Assembly: GCA_963775085.1 (NCBI GenBank) | Contig: CAVZHO010000011.1 | Span: 186,001 to 250,000 of the forward strand | Length of the DNA: 64,000 bases | Source: JAAFIP01 sp963775085 | GTDB taxonomy: Bacteria > Pseudomonadota > Gammaproteobacteria > Burkholderiales > Burkholderiaceae_C | Direction of reading: 5' to 3' | Part shown: positions 8,540 to 17,277 of the stretch, piece after piece | Layout: every line of letters starts with the position of its first letter | Numbering within the stretch: the first letter of the stretch is position 1 | Program-made: the position numbers and the translations under genes | Notes under the pieces: generated by a model | Told to the model about the DNA's origin: nothing | Databases searched by the model: none | The model's input: the letters and a program-made list of their open reading frames with translations, nothing else

Positions 8540-10266
8540 AGAGCGTGGCCTACCACTCCAGCCCGCTGCTGGCCAGCAAAACGCCGGTATGGCGCAGCAA
8601 ATTCATCGTTGCCGCTATTGCCCTGAGCTTTACCGGCTTGGCCGGGCGCGCAGCCTATGTGCAGGTGATTAACAACGATTTTTACCAGCGCCAGGGCGAG
8701 GTGCGTTTTACCCGCACGCTGGAGCTGCCGGCTAACCGGGGCCGTATTCTGGACCGCAATGGTTTGATCCTGGCCTCTAGCGTGCCGGTGCCCAGCATCT
8801 GGGCGATCCCCGAAGACATTGAGGCCAGCAAAGCGCAGTTGGCGCAACTGGCCAAGCTACTGGAGATGCCGCTGGCTGAGTTGAAAAAGAGGCTGGATGA
8901 CGATGACAAAAACTTTGTCTGGCTCAAGCGCCAGGTGGACGAGTCGGTAGCCCAGCAAATCACCGCTCTGGGTATCAAGGGCGTATACCAGCGCAAGGAA
9001 TACAAGCGTCAATACCCCGAGGGTGAGGCGGTGGCCCATGTCGTGGGCTTTACCAATGTGGAAGACCATGGCGTCGAGGGCGTAGAGCTGGCCTTTAACC
9101 AAAAGCTCTCGGGCAAAACCGGTAGCCGCCGCGTCATCAAAGACCGTTTGGGCCGGGTCGTGGAAGACCTGGGCGAAACGGTAGACCCCATGGAAGGCAA
9201 GGACCTGCAACTCTCGATTGACAGCAAGATCCAGTTTTTTGCTTACCAAAAGTTGCGAGACGCGGTGCTGGAAAACAAAGCCAAAGCGGGCAGCGTAGTG
9301 GTGCTGGATGCAGCCACGGGCGAGGTGCTGGCGCTGGCCAACTACCCCAGTTTCCACCCTAACAAGCGGCAGAACCTCAGCCTGCAACAATTGCGCAACA
9401 GCGCGCTGACCGACACCTTCGAGCCTGGCTCGACGATGAAGCCCTTTATTGCGGCCTTGGCGCTGGAAAAAGGCCTGTATAAACCCGAGTCGCAAATCCA
9501 GACTGCGCCGGGCTATACCGTCGTGGGCGGATCCACCATTCGTGATGCGCACCCGCATGGCGTGCTCACGGTCAATGAGATCATCCAAAAATCCAGCAAC
9601 GTCGGCACCGTGAAGATGGCCATGCAAACCCAGCCGCGCGAGATGTGGGAGATGTACACCCAAGCGGGTTTTGGGCAAAAGCCCCAGCTGCCCTTCCCCG
9701 GCATTGTCAGCGGCAAGCTGCGCGCCGCTAAAACCTGGCGGCCGATTGAGCAGGCCACCATGAGTTATGGCTACGGCCTGTCGGCCAGCCTGTTCCAGCT
9801 GGCGCGCTCCTACAGTGTGTTTGCTCGAGACGGTGAGCTGGTGCCTGTGACTTTGACCAAGACCAGTGAGGTCGCCGCAGGCGTGCGCATCATGAGCAGC
9901 AAAAACGCGCAGGCCGTGCGCCATATGCTGCACCTGGCAACCGGGCCCGGCGGCACGGCACCCAAGGCGCAAACCATGGGCTATTCGGTCGGCGGAAAAA
10001 CCGGCACGGCGCACAAGCAAGAAGGCAAGGGCTATGCCGACAAAAAATACCGGGGTTTCTTTGTGGGTATCGCACCCATGGAGCAACCGCGCATCATTGT
10101 GGCCGTGATGATTGACGAGCCCAGCAATGGCAAGTATTTTGGCGGCGATGTTGCTGCCCCGGTGTTTAGCGAAACCGTGGCACAAACCCTGCGCATGCTG
10201 GGCGTGCAGCCGGATATGGCCGTCAAGCCGCAAATCGTGGCCCACGCCGTGGAGGAGTCGTTCTGA
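8536..10266 (+). CDS. ftsI: FtsI (PBP3), septal peptidoglycan transpeptidase
   Basis: 576-residue class B penicillin-binding protein. It has one membrane helix at about 22-42 and a PBP dimerisation domain (LPANRGRILDRNGLILA). The transpeptidase domain has the three active-site motifs: STMK with nucleophile Ser near 299 (FEPGSTMKPF), SSN near 353, and KTGT near 488 (GGKTGTAHK). It cross-links septal peptidoglycan with FtsW. It overlaps ftsL (ATGA) and touches murE. Confidence 0.97.
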   Translation: MKSVAYHSSPLLASKTPVWRSKFIVAAIALSFTGLAGRAAYVQVINNDFYQRQGEVRFTRTLELPANRGRILDRNGLILASSVPVPSIWAIPEDIEASKAQLAQLAKLLEMPLAELKKRLDDDDKNFVWLKRQVDESVAQQITALGIKGVYQRKEYKRQYPEGEAVAHVVGFTNVEDHGVEGVELAFNQKLSGKTGSRRVIKDRLGRVVEDLGETVDPMEGKDLQLSIDSKIQFFAYQKLRDAVLENKAKAGSVVVLDAATGEVLALANYPSFHPNKRQNLSLQQLRNSALTDTFEPGSTMKPFIAALALEKGLYKPESQIQTAPGYTVVGGSTIRDAHPHGVLTVNEIIQKSSNVGTVKMAMQTQPREMWEMYTQAGFGQKPQLPFPGIVSGKLRAAKTWRPIEQATMSYGYGLSASLFQLARSYSVFARDGELVPVTLTKTSEVAAGVRIMSSKNAQAVRHMLHLATGPGGTAPKAQTMGYSVGGKTGTAHKQEGKGYADKKYRGFFVGIAPMEQPRIIVAVMIDEPSNGKYFGGDVAAPVFSETVAQTLRMLGVQPDMAVKPQIVAHAVEESF

Positions 10267-11828
10267 TGGAGCAACTTCGCACCCCCCAGCATGCCAAAGA
10301 ATGGCTGTGCGCGCGCGTGCGCGGCAGTCTGCACACCGACAGCCGCAAGGTACGGGCGGGCGATGGTTTTATCGCCTGGCCCGGCGTGGCCACCGATGGC
10401 AGGCGCTTTGTACCGGGCGCGCTGGACGCAGGCGCTGCGGCCTGTATGGTAGAGGCCGAGGGTGTGGAGGTGTTTGGCTTTAACGATGCGCGCATTGCCA
10501 GCTACCCCGCGCTCAAAACCGCCACGGGGCTGGTAGCCGCAGAATACTACGGCCATCCCAGCCGCGCAATCGATGTGCTGGCCGTAACGGGCACCAATGG
10601 CAAAACCTCTACCGCATGGTGGCTGGCGCAGGCGCTCAATACGCTGCACTATGCTGGCAGCACCTTGGCCCATGGCGGTACAAAGTCGAAAACCCCTTCG
10701 CTACAAAAAAATGAGCTGCTTTCGTCCTATGCATGCGGACTCGTGGGTACTTTAGGTATTGGGACACCGGGTCAGATGGTGTTTAACGGGCTGACCACAC
10801 CGGATCCCGTGCTGTTGCAAGCCCAATTTGCCCAGATGAAAAACCAGGGCGTAGTGGCCTGCGCTATAGAGGCTTCAAGTATTGGACTGGCCGAGCACCG
10901 CTTGGCAGGGACGGCTATTCGCACCGCGATTTTTACCAACTTGACGCAAGACCATCTGGACTACCATGGCAGCATGCAGGCCTATGGCCTTGCCAAGCGC
11001 GCGCTGTTTGACTGGCCAGGATTGCAAGCCGCCGTGCTCAATATCGACGACAGCGAAGGCGAGACGCTGGCGCAGCACTGCGCCGCACGCGGTGTGCAAG
11101 TGTGGACGGTGTCGCAACTGCGCAGCGATGCTACGCTGTGCGCCCGCGCCGTGCAATACACCGACCAGGGCATGGCCTTCACCGTGCGCGAAGGCAGCCA
11201 GGAAACCAGCCTGGATTGCACCCTGGTAGGCGAATACAACGTGTCCAACCTGCTGGGCGTGATTGCCGCGCTGCGCAGCCTGGGCATTGATCTGGACGCG
11301 GCCTGCCAGGCCGTCTCGCAGTGCAGCGCCGTGCCAGGGCGTATGCAAAGCCTCTCGCAACCCAACGCACCTTTGGTGGTGGTGGACTATGCCCATACCC
11401 CCGATGCGCTGGAAAAAGTGCTCACGGCATTGCGGCCTATCACCCAGTCGCGCGGCGGGCAACTGCATTGCGTCTTTGGCTGCGGCGGTGACCGCGATGC
11501 CGCAAAGCGCCCATTGATGGCCGCGGCCGCCGAGCGCGGTGCGACCCACATTGTGGTCACCAGTGACAACCCGCGCAGCGAAGCACCCGGGACCATCATC
11601 GCGCAGATCGTTGCCGGACTGAGCGCGCCCGCCCGCGCGCACGTCGAGCCCGACCGGGCGCAGGCGATTGCCCACAGCATCGCGCAGGCCCGCGCGCAAG
11701 ACGTGGTCTTGATCGCGGGCAAGGGCCATGAGGATTACCAAGACATTGCAGGCACCAAGCATCCGTTTTCTGATGCAGTGCATGCCCAAACAGCACTAAC
11801 GCGGCGCACCGGGAGACCCTCCGCATGA
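10266..11828 (+). CDS. murE: MurE, UDP-MurNAc-L-Ala-D-Glu:meso-DAP ligase
   Basis: 520-residue Mur ligase. The ATP loop TGTNGKTSTAWWL is near residue 113 and the nucleotide/UDP region is GLTTPDPVLLQ. The DNPRSE motif (SDNPRSEAPG) is the signature of meso-diaminopimelate-specific enzymes, so the wall is mDAP type. It is longer than most homologues: about 20-25 extra residues before GTLGIG coincide with a family A repeat copy (10699-10743). It overlaps murF by 4 bp. Confidence 0.96.
   Translation: MEQLRTPQHAKEWLCARVRGSLHTDSRKVRAGDGFIAWPGVATDGRRFVPGALDAGAAACMVEAEGVEVFGFNDARIASYPALKTATGLVAAEYYGHPSRAIDVLAVTGTNGKTSTAWWLAQALNTLHYAGSTLAHGGTKSKTPSLQKNELLSSYACGLVGTLGIGTPGQMVFNGLTTPDPVLLQAQFAQMKNQGVVACAIEASSIGLAEHRLAGTAIRTAIFTNLTQDHLDYHGSMQAYGLAKRALFDWPGLQAAVLNIDDSEGETLAQHCAARGVQVWTVSQLRSDATLCARAVQYTDQGMAFTVREGSQETSLDCTLVGEYNVSNLLGVIAALRSLGIDLDAACQAVSQCSAVPGRMQSLSQPNAPLVVVDYAHTPDALEKVLTALRPITQSRGGQLHCVFGCGGDRDAAKRPLMAAAAERGATHIVVTSDNPRSEAPGTIIAQIVAGLSAPARAHVEPDRAQAIAHSIAQARAQDVVLIAGKGHEDYQDIAGTKHPFSDAVHAQTALTRRTGRPSA
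10699..10743 (+). repeat. Family A two-hairpin repeat, copy 2 (inside murE)
   Basis: CGCTAC...ATGAGC, then TGCTTTCG, then GTCC-N9-GGAC. It lies in frame within murE and encodes NELLSSYACG. Confidence 0.7.
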
Positions 11829-13243
11829 TGAATCTACAGCAAGCCAAGATGATGCTCCAGGCACGCGGTATTCAAACCCGCCTGGTGGGCGATGGGGCAA
11901 CCAGCTTCCAGCGCGTGCACACCGATACCCGCAGTCTGCAAGCGGGCGACCTGTTTGTCGCCCTCAAGGGCGAGCGTTTTGACGCGAACGATTTTTTGCA
12001 CGAAGCCAAAACCGCAGGCGCGAGCGCCGCACTGGCCCACCAGGGTTTGGTGGCCGCGGGCCTGAACGGTTTGGAAGTAGCCGACAGCAAACAGGCCTTG
12101 GGTGCGTTGGCCGCTGCCTGGCGCGCATCCATGACCCTGCCCGTCATTGCCGTGACAGGCAGCAACGGTAAAACCACCGTGACACAGATGGTTGCTAGTA
12201 TTTTAAGAGCTGCTTACGCCCAGTCTGCATGGGCTACCAAGGGAAATTTGAATAACGACATTGGCGTACCCCTGACGCTGTTGGGCTTGAAGGCTGCGCA
12301 TCGCATGGCCGTGATCGAGCTGGGCATGAACCATCCCGGTGAGATCGCCGCCCTGGCCGAGATGACGCAGGCTAGCGTAGCGATTGTCAACAACGCCCAG
12401 CGCGAGCACCTGGAGTTTATGCAAACCGTGGAAGCGGTGGCGCGTGAGAACGGCAGTGTGATCAGTGCCTTGCCCGCCGATGGTGTGGCCGTGTTTCCTG
12501 CCGACGATGCCTACGCCGCGCTGTGGCGGAGTATGGCAGGCACGCGCCGTTGCATCAGTTTTGCATTGACTGGCAACGCCGCCGATGTGACGGGCAGTTG
12601 CGACTGGGAGGGCGATGCCTGGCGCGTGCGCGCCGCCACGCCTCTGGGTGCCTTGAGTTTCAGGCTGGCCATCGCCGGGCAACACAACGTCAAAAACGCT
12701 TTGGCCGCAGTGGCCGCCTGCGCTGCGGCGGGCGTGCCACTGGATGCCATAGCCAAAGGGTTGGAGAGTTTTGAGGCCGTCAAAGGCCGCTCCCGTGCGC
12801 TGAGTGTGCGGGTCAGCAGCAGGCCGATTACCGTGGTGGACGACACCTACAACGCCAACCCCGACTCGGTGCGCGCCGCCATCGACGTGCTGGCCGACCT
12901 GCCCGCGCCGCATCTCCTGGTGCTGGGCGATATGGGCGAAGTGGGCGACTTGGGCCCCGAGTTCCACGCCGAGATCGGCGAGTACGCCGCCGAGCGTGGC
13001 ATTGAAACCCTGCTGTGCATGGGCGAGCTGATGCGCTATGGCGCGGCGGTGTTCCCCGGTGCACGGCACTGCGGCGGCATTGATGCGCTCAACGCCTGTG
13101 TGTTGGCCGACCTGGCGCAGTACCGCAGCGTGCTGGTCAAAGGCTCGCGTTTTATGAAGATGGAGCGGGTGGTTGACGCGATCATCGCATCAGGTGCACA
13201 AACCATCACTACCACCCCACAGGAGGCCGCGCATGCTGCTTAG
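11825..13243 (+). CDS. murF: MurF, UDP-MurNAc-tripeptide:D-Ala-D-Ala ligase
   Basis: 472-residue Mur ligase that adds D-Ala-D-Ala. The N-terminal domain has HTDTRSLQAGDLFVALKGERFD, the ATP loop is TGSNGKTTVTQM (about residue 115-126), and NLNNDIGVPLTLL and DDTYNANPDS follow. The latter is the MurF-specific motif. A family A repeat (12192-12236) encodes residues right after the P-loop helix (SILRAAYAQSAWATK). It starts at ATGATG overlapping the murE stop and overlaps mraY by 11 bp. Confidence 0.96.
   Translation: MMNLQQAKMMLQARGIQTRLVGDGATSFQRVHTDTRSLQAGDLFVALKGERFDANDFLHEAKTAGASAALAHQGLVAAGLNGLEVADSKQALGALAAAWRASMTLPVIAVTGSNGKTTVTQMVASILRAAYAQSAWATKGNLNNDIGVPLTLLGLKAAHRMAVIELGMNHPGEIAALAEMTQASVAIVNNAQREHLEFMQTVEAVARENGSVISALPADGVAVFPADDAYAALWRSMAGTRRCISFALTGNAADVTGSCDWEGDAWRVRAATPLGALSFRLAIAGQHNVKNALAAVAACAAAGVPLDAIAKGLESFEAVKGRSRALSVRVSSRPITVVDDTYNANPDSVRAAIDVLADLPAPHLLVLGDMGEVGDLGPEFHAEIGEYAAERGIETLLCMGELMRYGAAVFPGARHCGGIDALNACVLADLAQYRSVLVKGSRFMKMERVVDAIIASGAQTITTTPQEAAHAA
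12192..12236 (+). repeat. Family A two-hairpin repeat, copy 3 (inside murF)
   Basis: TTGCTAG...AGAGC, linker TGCTTACG, then GCCCA-N7-TGGGC-TA. It is translated in murF as LRAAYAQSAWA. Confidence 0.8.
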
Positions 13244-14411
13244 TTTGGCCAGTTGGCTGCAAACCCTCGCACCCGAGTTTGGTTTTTTCCGGGTTTTTCA
13301 GTACCTGACTTTTCGCGCTGTCATGGCGGCGATGACCGCACTGCTGATTGGCCTGTTTGCCGGGCCCTGGGTGATCCGCCGCCTCACCGCGCTCAAGATC
13401 GGCCAGCCCATCCGCGAGTACGCCATGCAAACCCATCTGGCCAAAAGCGGCACGCCCACCATGGGCGGGGTGCTGATTTTGATCTCGATTGCCGTGTCCA
13501 CCCTGCTGTGGTTTGACCTGCGCAACCGCTTTGTCTGGATCGTGCTCATCGTCACCCTGGCTTTTGGTGCCATTGGCTGGGCAGACGACTGGCGCAAGGT
13601 GGTGCACAAAGATCCCGAGGGCATGCGTTCGCGCGAGAAATACATGTGGCAGTCCATCGTCGGTTTGTTGGCAGCGCTGTACTTGGTGTTCAGTATTTCG
13701 GAGAGCAATAACCTGCGCGTGCTGGAGTTGTTCTTTAAATGGGTGCAGTCGGGCTTTGATGTGAACCTGCCGCCCAAGGCGGGGTTAATGATGCCCTTCT
13801 TCAAAGAGGTGAGCTATCCGCTGGGGGTGTTTGGCTTTGTGATCATGACCTATCTGGTCATCGTCGGCTCGAGTAACGCGGTGAATCTGACCGACGGCCT
13901 GGACGGCCTGGCCATCATGCCGGTGGTGATGGTGGGCTCGGCCCTGGGCGTGTTTGCCTATGTGACGGGCAGTTCGGTGTATTCCAAATACCTGTTCTTC
14001 CCCTACATTCCCGGCTCGGGCGAGTTGCTGATATTTTGCGCCGCCATGGCGGGCGCGGGCCTGGCCTTCTTGTGGTTTAACACCCATCCGGCCCAGGTAT
14101 TTATGGGCGATGTGGGTGCATTGGCTCTCGGCGCGGCCCTGGGCACGGTGGCCGTCATCGTGCGCCAGGAGATTGTGCTGGCCATCATGGGCGGTATTTT
14201 TGTGGTCGAAGCGCTGTCGGTGATGTTGCAGGTGCTGTACTTCAAATACACCAAAAAGAAATATGGCGAGGGCAGGCGAATCTTGAAGATGGCTCCGCTG
14301 CACCACCACTTTGAAAAATCGGGCTGGAAAGAAACCCAAGTCGTGGTGCGCTTTTGGATCATCACCATGCTGCTGTGCCTGGTGGGTTTGTCTACTTTGA
14401 AATTACGTTAA
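13233..14411 (+). CDS. mraY: MraY, phospho-MurNAc-pentapeptide translocase
   Basis: 392-residue polytopic inner-membrane enzyme making lipid I from UDP-MurNAc-pentapeptide and undecaprenyl phosphate. Family motifs: KSGTPTMGGVLIL, the Asp pair GWADDWRK, NLTDGLDGLAI, MGDVGALALGAALG and the HHH motif LHHHFEKSGWKE. About ten transmembrane segments can be seen. ATG 13233 (MLLSLASWLQ) gives the family N-terminus and has AGGAGG upstream. It overlaps the end of murF. Confidence 0.97.
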   Translation: MLLSLASWLQTLAPEFGFFRVFQYLTFRAVMAAMTALLIGLFAGPWVIRRLTALKIGQPIREYAMQTHLAKSGTPTMGGVLILISIAVSTLLWFDLRNRFVWIVLIVTLAFGAIGWADDWRKVVHKDPEGMRSREKYMWQSIVGLLAALYLVFSISESNNLRVLELFFKWVQSGFDVNLPPKAGLMMPFFKEVSYPLGVFGFVIMTYLVIVGSSNAVNLTDGLDGLAIMPVVMVGSALGVFAYVTGSSVYSKYLFFPYIPGSGELLIFCAAMAGAGLAFLWFNTHPAQVFMGDVGALALGAALGTVAVIVRQEIVLAIMGGIFVVEALSVMLQVLYFKYTKKKYGEGRRILKMAPLHHHFEKSGWKETQVVVRFWIITMLLCLVGLSTLKLR

Positions 14412-16000
14412 TGAGCAGTTTGCAAGACACTTCGGTATTGATTCTGGGCCTGGGCGACTCCGGCCTGGCGATGGCGCGCTGGTGCTGCGCACAGGGCGCA
14501 CGCGTGACGGTGGCAGATACGCGGGCTGCACCGCCGCAGCTTGCGGCCTTGCAGGCAGACTGCCCAGCGGCGACATTTGTGCATGGCGAGTTTGCTGCCA
14601 CGCTGGTTGAGGGCACGGTTATTCGCGCGGTATTCAAAAGCCCAGGTCTCACGCCTGCCCAAGTTGCTCCTGTTTTAGGAGCTGCTTACGCTAGTGGATT
14701 GTGGGTTGGAGGCGAGTTAAGCCTGTTTATGCAGGGTCTGGATGCGCTGAAGGCCAGGCAGGCCTATAGCCCGTCGGTGCTGGCCATTACTGGCACCAAT
14801 GGCAAAACCACGGTGACATCGCTCACCGGGCAACTGGTGGAGCGGGCCGGTAAAACCGTCGCCGTGGCAGGCAATATTGGCCCCACGCTGCTAGACACCT
14901 TGGCACAGCACATGGCTGCCAACACTTTGCCGCAGGTGTGGGTGCTGGAGCTCTCCAGCTTCCAGTTAGACGGCATTGACGGCTTTACGCCCACCCTGGG
15001 TACAGTGCTCAACCTCACCCAAGACCATCTGGATTGGCATGGCGCTATGCCTGCCTATGCTGCGGCCAAAGCGCGCATCTTCGGCGCGCACGGAGCAGGC
15101 GCTGCGCCAATGCTGCTCAACCGCGATGACCCCTTGGTGATGGCGATGCTGCCCGCCTTGGTCAAAGGTAAGCAGCAGCGCAGCTACATCACTTTTGGCA
15201 CCGATGTGCCCACCCGCCCTGGCGACTGGGGCTTGGAGTCGGTCAACGGCATGACCTGGCTGGTAAAAGCCATGGAAGCCGATGAAACCCGTCGCCGCAG
15301 TAAACGCCCCCACGCTCGCACGCTCGCTGCCCCCCAAGGGGGCGTTCCTGCCTTGGGGCTGCCCGGCGGCAGTCAGGACGACGCTGAGGAACTGTATGTG
15401 CAGCGCCTGATGCCTGCCGATGCCCTGCGCATTCGCGGTCGACATAACGCCGCCAACGCCTTGGCTGCGCTGGCGCTGGCCAGCGCCGCAGGCTGCCTGC
15501 TGGCCCCTATGCTGTACGGCTTGCGCGAGTACCGTGGCGAGCCGCATCGGGTGGAAGCGATTGGCATCGTCAATGAGGTAGAGTATTTTGACGACAGCAA
15601 AGGCACCAATGTGGGTGCGACGGTGGCGGCACTCACAGGCTTGGGTGCCGAGCGCAAACTGGTGCTGATTTTGGGTGGGCAAGGAAAAGGACAAGACTTC
15701 ACGCCCTTGGCTGCGCCTGTGGAGCGCTATGCACGCGCCGTCGTGCTGATCGGCGAAGACGCGGAGTTGATTGCCAAGGCCTTGGAAGGCAGCAACGTCG
15801 CGTGCCTGCGTGCGGCCAGTATGCAAGAAGCCGTGCAACTGGCATCTGGCAGAGCCCATGCTGGCGATGCCGTGCTGATGTCGCCCGCTTGCGCCAGTTT
15901 TGATATGTTTAAAAATTACGGTCACCGCGCAGAGGTGTTTCGTGCGGCCGTGGCCGAGCTGGCGCACAGCGCCGGCATGTTGATGGCAGAGGGCGCATGA
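14411..16000 (+). CDS. murD: MurD, UDP-MurNAc-L-Ala:D-Glu ligase
   Basis: 529-residue Mur ligase, longer than the ~450-500 usual. The Rossmann-like N-terminus is SVLILGLGDSGLAMARW, the ATP loop ITGTNGKTTVTSLTG, then LELSSFQLDG, NLTQDHLDWHG, DDSKGTNVGAT and LSPACASFDMFKNYGHR. Two repeat-derived segments were noticed: a family A copy at 14664-14705 (VLGAAYASGLWV) and a GC-rich REP-like insertion at 15307-15370. The second encodes about 21 residues (about 299-320) that interrupt the central/C-terminal domain junction without breaking the frame. The stop overlaps the ftsW ATG. Confidence 0.96.
   Translation: MSSLQDTSVLILGLGDSGLAMARWCCAQGARVTVADTRAAPPQLAALQADCPAATFVHGEFAATLVEGTVIRAVFKSPGLTPAQVAPVLGAAYASGLWVGGELSLFMQGLDALKARQAYSPSVLAITGTNGKTTVTSLTGQLVERAGKTVAVAGNIGPTLLDTLAQHMAANTLPQVWVLELSSFQLDGIDGFTPTLGTVLNLTQDHLDWHGAMPAYAAAKARIFGAHGAGAAPMLLNRDDPLVMAMLPALVKGKQQRSYITFGTDVPTRPGDWGLESVNGMTWLVKAMEADETRRRSKRPHARTLAAPQGGVPALGLPGGSQDDAEELYVQRLMPADALRIRGRHNAANALAALALASAAGCLLAPMLYGLREYRGEPHRVEAIGIVNEVEYFDDSKGTNVGATVAALTGLGAERKLVLILGGQGKGQDFTPLAAPVERYARAVVLIGEDAELIAKALEGSNVACLRAASMQEAVQLASGRAHAGDAVLMSPACASFDMFKNYGHRAEVFRAAVAELAHSAGMLMAEGA
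14664..14705 (+). repeat. Family A two-hairpin repeat, copy 4 (inside murD)
   Basis: GCTCCT-GTTTT-AGGAGC perfect stem, linker TGCTTACG; the second hairpin is degenerate. It is translated as VLGAAYASGLW, the same frame as the murF copy. Confidence 0.75.
15307..15370 (+). repeat. GC-rich REP-like element inside murD
   Basis: Contains the palindrome GCCCCCCAAGGGGGC followed by CCTTGGGG and CCCGGCGGC. A second copy in the opposite orientation is at the start of murG (17289-17363). Confidence 0.8.
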
Positions 16001-17277
16001 GCGATTTGACTGCCACTGCACCTACCAGCCTCGTGCAGCGCGCGGGCGCGTGGGCATCGAGCCTGGGCAGTGCGGCGGTCGATGCACTGCCCGTGCGCAT
16101 TGGCAGTGCCGAGTACGCGCACCAGCGCAGTACGCCCGCGCATGTGCTCGGCTTTGACCAGGTGCTGGTGTGGGTCACCGTGGCCTTGCTGGCCTTTGGG
16201 GTGGTGATGGTGTATTCCGCATCCGTGGCCATGCCGGACAACCCACGTTTTGCCCGCTACGCGCACACGCATTTCCTAACCCGCCACGTGCTGTCGCTGG
16301 CGGTGGCGTTTATCGGCGGTTTGATTGCCTTTCAGATCCCGCTGCAAACCTGGGAGAAGCTGGCTCCCTGGCTGTTTGTTGTCTCCCTGGTGCTGCTGAT
16401 TTTGGTGCTGGTGCCTATGATTGGCAAAACCGTCTACGGCGCGCGGCGCTGGATTTCGCTGGGCTTTATGAATTTTCAACCCTCCGAGTTGGCCAAGTTT
16501 GCCGTGCTGCTGTATGCGGCGGACTATATGGTGCGCAAGATGGAAGTGAAAGAAAACTTCTTTCGCGCTGTGCTGCCTATGGCCGTGGCCGTCGCAGTGG
16601 TGGGTCTGCTGCTGTTGGCCGAGCCGGACATGGGTGCCTTTATGGTGATTGCAGTCATTGCCATGGGTATTTTGTTTTTAGGCGGGGTAAACGCCCGCAT
16701 GTTTTTCCTGATTGCCGCCGTCATCGTGGTGGCCTTTGGTTTGATGGTCATGCTGTCGGACTGGCGGCGTGAGCGTATTTTTGCCTACCTCGATCCATGG
16801 AGTGAAAAGCATGCGCTGGGCAAGGGCTACCAGTTGTCGCACTCCTTGATTGCCATTGGACGCGGCGAGATTTTTGGCGTGGGCTTGGGTGGTAGCGTAG
16901 AAAAGCTGCACTGGCTACCCGAGGCGCATACCGACTTTTTGCTGGCTGTGATTGGCGAGGAGTTTGGTTTGATCGGTGTGTTGATCGTCATTGGTCTGTT
17001 TTTGTGGCTCACCCGCCGCATCATGCACATTGGCCGCCAGGCGATCGCGCTGGAGCGTTTGTTTGCCGGTCTGGTCGCGCAGGGCGTAGGCATCTGGATG
17101 GGATTTCAGGCCTTTATCAACATGGGTGTGAACCTGGGCGCACTGCCGACCAAGGGCCTGACCCTGCCGCTGATGAGCTATGGCGGCTCTGCGATCTTGA
17201 TGAACCTGGTTTCCTTGGCCGTCGTGCTGCGGGTGGACTATGAGAACAAGCAGCTTATGCGTGGGGGGCGGCTATGA
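15997..17277 (+). CDS. ftsW: FtsW, septal peptidoglycan glycosyltransferase (SEDS)
   Basis: 426-residue SEDS-family membrane protein with about ten helices that polymerises lipid II at the septum with FtsI. Motifs: VMVYSASVAMPDN in the first loop, GARRWISLGFMNFQPSELAKF, LLLAEPDMGAFMV with the SEDS catalytic-region Asp, HTDFLLAVIGEEFGLIGVL, and near the C-terminus PLMSYGGSAILMNL. The N-terminal ~45 cytoplasmic residues precede helix 1. It overlaps murD and murG by 4 bp. Position in dcw distinguishes it from RodA at 43951. Confidence 0.96.
   Translation: MSDLTATAPTSLVQRAGAWASSLGSAAVDALPVRIGSAEYAHQRSTPAHVLGFDQVLVWVTVALLAFGVVMVYSASVAMPDNPRFARYAHTHFLTRHVLSLAVAFIGGLIAFQIPLQTWEKLAPWLFVVSLVLLILVLVPMIGKTVYGARRWISLGFMNFQPSELAKFAVLLYAADYMVRKMEVKENFFRAVLPMAVAVAVVGLLLLAEPDMGAFMVIAVIAMGILFLGGVNARMFFLIAAVIVVAFGLMVMLSDWRRERIFAYLDPWSEKHALGKGYQLSHSLIAIGRGEIFGVGLGGSVEKLHWLPEAHTDFLLAVIGEEFGLIGVLIVIGLFLWLTRRIMHIGRQAIALERLFAGLVAQGVGIWMGFQAFINMGVNLGALPTKGLTLPLMSYGGSAILMNLVSLAVVLRVDYENKQLMRGGRL

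Noticed and set aside
8857..10245. 462-codon antisense frame over ftsI
   Set aside because: His/Ala/Gly-rich shadow translation of the opposite strand, no start signal or domain.
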